Source of the DNA: Antribacter soli
GTDB lineage: Bacteria; Actinomycetota; Actinomycetes; Actinomycetales; Cellulomonadaceae
Length of the DNA: 64,000 nt
Reading direction: 5' to 3'
Assembly (NCBI RefSeq): GCF_021568775.1
Contig: NZ_JAKGSG010000025.1
Span: 156,751 to 220,750 of the forward strand
Position numbers and translations under genes: made by a program. Positions 62,194 through 64,000 of this stretch are shown piece by piece. The stretch's first letter is position 1. Each line of letters begins with the position of its first letter. The notes beneath the pieces are model-generated. The model did not search any database. It was not told where the DNA came from and worked only from the letters and a program-made list of their open reading frames with translations.

Positions 62194-63449
62194 AGCGTGT
62201 CCTCCCCCTTCATCGAGGAGCGGGTCGGCCGCCTCACGGCAACCGCCCCCTGCCCGGCTTCCTCGCGTCCCTCGGCCCTGCCGGCCTCGTGGGCTTCCCG
62301 GAGCCACTGGGCGACGACGCCGACGTCCTCGTGGCGGCTGGTGAGCCGTTCCACCATGCCCTCGTCCTCGCCGGTCCGCGTGACGCCGGCGTCACTGAGC
62401 GCGTACACCAGGTGACGGCGGCTGAGCTGCTCCAGGTCGTCCGTGCGCACCCGCACCAGGTCCTCGAGGTGGCCCGTGAGCCGGATGTTGTCGGCCAGTG
62501 TCAGCATGTGCCGGACGACCAGCAGCACCACGACCGCGACCAGCAGAACGGCCAGCACTCCGTCGGTCAGCCGGGACGGGTCGCTCACGGCGACCACCAG
62601 GACCGCGCCCACCGGAAGGTAGGGAAGGAGCTCGCGCACCAGGGCTCGAGGATCCGCCCGACCCTCGGTGACGTTCTCCCAGACCGGAATCGACGCCGCC
62701 AGCGCGAGCAGCATGTAGCCGTAGGTCCAGCCGAGGTCCCATCCGCTGCCCGCCGCCTCCCGCCCCTGCAGGGCGAGGTAGCTGATCCCGGTGTCCGCGC
62801 AGGCGATGGCGGCGAAGCCGGTGGCCACCAGCAACATCGGCGCACGCTCCCGGCCGGTCGCCCGGACCGCCACGCCCGTCGCGACCGAGATGATCAGGAT
62901 GTCTGTCAGCGGGTAGTACAGGTAGACGGCGAGATAGATCCACGAGGCCTCGCCCAGCTGCTCGACCAATGGACCCACGACCAGGATCCAGCTGATGAAC
63001 AAGAGCGCCGCGCCGACGATGAGCCCGTCCGCGATCGCCCGTGCCCGACCTGCCCCCGAAAGGCTCCGGCTGGGCAGTGTCAGCATCGCCCCGACCGCAA
63101 AGGGCACGACGGCGACGAAGAAGATGTCCGCCGGGCCGGGATAGGTCTGGGTCTCCGGTGCGATGACCTGGTAGTAGAACCAGACGATGTTCCCGACCGC
63201 GTAGCACGACGCCGCGCCACCGAGCAGCCACCAGGGCAGACGACGGCCGCGGGGACGACGTCTCGCCGCCCGGAAGCACGCGATCGCAGCCAGCGTCGAG
63301 AACACCACGAAAGACGCATCGGAGACCGCGCGTGTTGTGTCCTGCCCACCGTAACCGCCCAGCCCAAAGGCAGCCAGTGCGGCGCCGAGAACCGTAAAGG
63401 CGATCGCCGTTCTCCGGAACGGCAGCCAATCCGCGCTCGCTTGAGTCAT
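62190..63449 (-). CDS. Polytopic membrane sensor-like protein without output domain
   Basis: 419 aa. About nine to ten hydrophobic helices (residues about 12-320) resemble the membrane sensor part of actinobacterial GGDEF/EAL or kinase proteins. A helix RHMLTLADNIRLTGHLEDLV, then RTDDLEQL, follows, like the linker that normally leads into a signalling domain, but only an 80-residue charged tail comes next, with no GGDEF, EAL or kinase motif. It may be truncated or act with a partner. Start ATG at 63449. Confidence 0.7.
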   Translation of the reverse strand: MTQASADWLPFRRTAIAFTVLGAALAAFGLGGYGGQDTTRAVSDASFVVFSTLAAIACFRAARRRPRGRRLPWWLLGGAASCYAVGNIVWFYYQVIAPETQTYPGPADIFFVAVVPFAVGAMLTLPSRSLSGAGRARAIADGLIVGAALLFISWILVVGPLVEQLGEASWIYLAVYLYYPLTDILIISVATGVAVRATGRERAPMLLVATGFAAIACADTGISYLALQGREAAGSGWDLGWTYGYMLLALAASIPVWENVTEGRADPRALVRELLPYLPVGAVLVVAVSDPSRLTDGVLAVLLVAVVVLLVVRHMLTLADNIRLTGHLEDLVRVRTDDLEQLSRRHLVYALSDAGVTRTGEDEGMVERLTSRHEDVGVVAQWLREAHEAGRAEGREEAGQGAVAVRRPTRSSMKGEDTL

Positions 63450-63673
63450 GAAATGACGAGCCCCCCATCGAACGTCAATTCAGCGCTGCCAACAAATGAT
63501 CGGCGGCTCATTTCATCGTGCCACAGGAACGTGCGATCTCGCCTGGGAGACGAGGACATCGCCCCGTGGCCGGACATGCACGGAATGCACGGTGTCGTGC
63601 GCTCACGGTCAATACGGCGGGTCCCGGCGCTGCCGACAATCGTCGCGAACGCGCGTCACGTCAAGGAGGCCTG

Positions 63674-64000
63674 ATGTACACCTACGACACACTCCTGGCC
63701 AAGGTCACCGCCACCGGCGGCACCTTCCGGGAGGTCACCGACCCCGCCACCGGGGTCCTGATCGGCCTCGCCCGGGTCGGCACCCTCGCCGATCTCGACA
63801 GCGCGGTCGCCCGCGCCGTCGACGCCCGGCACGGATGGGCAGCGCTGCCGGACGGCGACCGCCGTCAGACCCTCCTGGAGCTCGCCGACGCCGTCGACGC
63901 ATCCGCCGAGGCCCTGGCGCTGATCCTGTCCCGGGAGCAGGGCAAGCCCCTCAACGGGCCGAATGCGCGGTTCGAGGTCGGTGCGTGCGCGAGCTGGCTG
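63674..64000 (+). CDS. Aldehyde dehydrogenase, N-terminal part, cut by window edge
   Basis: 109 codons visible. FREVTDPATGVLIGLARVG and LSREQGKPLNGPNARFEVG match the N-terminal NAD-binding part of aldehyde dehydrogenases. An ideal ribosome site AAGGAGG lies 5 nt before ATG. Catalytic Cys and Glu are outside the window. It could be a third dehydrogenase serving the aromatic pathway. Confidence 0.87.
   Translation, partial: MYTYDTLLAKVTATGGTFREVTDPATGVLIGLARVGTLADLDSAVARAVDARHGWAALPDGDRRQTLLELADAVDASAEALALILSREQGKPLNGPNARFEVGACASWL

Noticed and set aside
63570-63592. ATGCACGGA/ATGCACGGT tandem 9-mers before the last dehydrogenase gene.
   Set aside because: Only two short units with no symmetry or promoter context; too weak to call a regulatory site.
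60849-63674. A 941-codon open frame on the plus strand across the ThDP gene and the sensor gene.
   Set aside because: Arg/Pro/Gly-rich translation typical of a shifted frame; it overlaps two well-supported genes.

Overview
This window is very GC-rich chromosomal DNA from an actinobacterium. The gene families (a mycothiol-type maleylpyruvate isomerase, DUF222-HNH, DUF5808, an ECF42-type sigma factor with a DGPF partner, an EF-G-like second elongation factor) and the many genes preceded by a -10 hexamer only 6-7 nt before the start codon (apparently leaderless) fit Micrococcales, perhaps the Cellulomonadaceae/Promicromonosporaceae. That placement is inference. I see no tRNA, rRNA, CRISPR array, prophage or insertion sequence. 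Gene density is high and most large alternative-frame ORFs are shadows.

Left part (1-7.4 kb): a cut acyl-CoA ligase and a PaaX regulator, then a gentisate ring-cleavage operon on the minus strand (gentisate 1,2-dioxygenase, fumarylpyruvate hydrolase, mycothiol-type maleylpyruvate isomerase, MarR). Divergent from it are two overlapping flavin reductase genes, facing a luciferase-like monooxygenase. The monooxygenase is preceded by a 29-codon ORF with six Cys codons near its end, which looks like a cysteine-responsive leader peptide, so these three genes probably serve sulfur scavenging.

7.5-14.7 kb: a type III PKS meroterpenoid cluster (type III PKS, geranylgeranyl-reductase-like flavoprotein, UbiA prenyltransferase, ICMT-like methyltransferase, FAD monooxygenase, DUF1990, TetR). 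It has the enzyme set expected for alkyl-(dihydro)geranyl-methoxyhydroquinones, and is interrupted by an HxlR/RidA pair that share an operator-like sequence.

14.8-42 kb: mostly stand-alone genes: Ppx/GppA, a UvrA-like ABC ATPase, YyaL, a GAF-PP2C phosphatase, a DUF305 lipoprotein, a split (convergent) two-component pair next to a 64-aa remnant of an FMN-binding protein, an FAD oxidoreductase, a Tat-exported alginate-lyase-like enzyme with a CBM42-type tail, DUF222-HNH, a serpin lipoprotein, acylphosphatase, alcohol dehydrogenase, NUDIX, a methyltransferase, DGPF plus ECF42, ribokinase and an EF-G-like GTPase. A palindrome made of two consensus DnaA boxes lies at 31190-31212.

42-50.4 kb: an oligosaccharide utilisation operon (two LplB/YtcP-type permeases, binding lipoprotein, YesL, GH35 beta-galactosidase, ROK regulator).

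50.4-64 kb: a homoprotocatechuate (hpa) meta-cleavage island. hpaG-gntR-hpaE-hpaD-hpaH-hpaI run on the minus strand. Divergently there is a phenol-hydroxylase-type flavoprotein, succinate semialdehyde dehydrogenase and a ThDP decarboxylase. The HpaG protein is a fusion of a FAH domain with an RraA-like domain. The window ends with a membrane sensor lacking any output domain and a cut aldehyde dehydrogenase.
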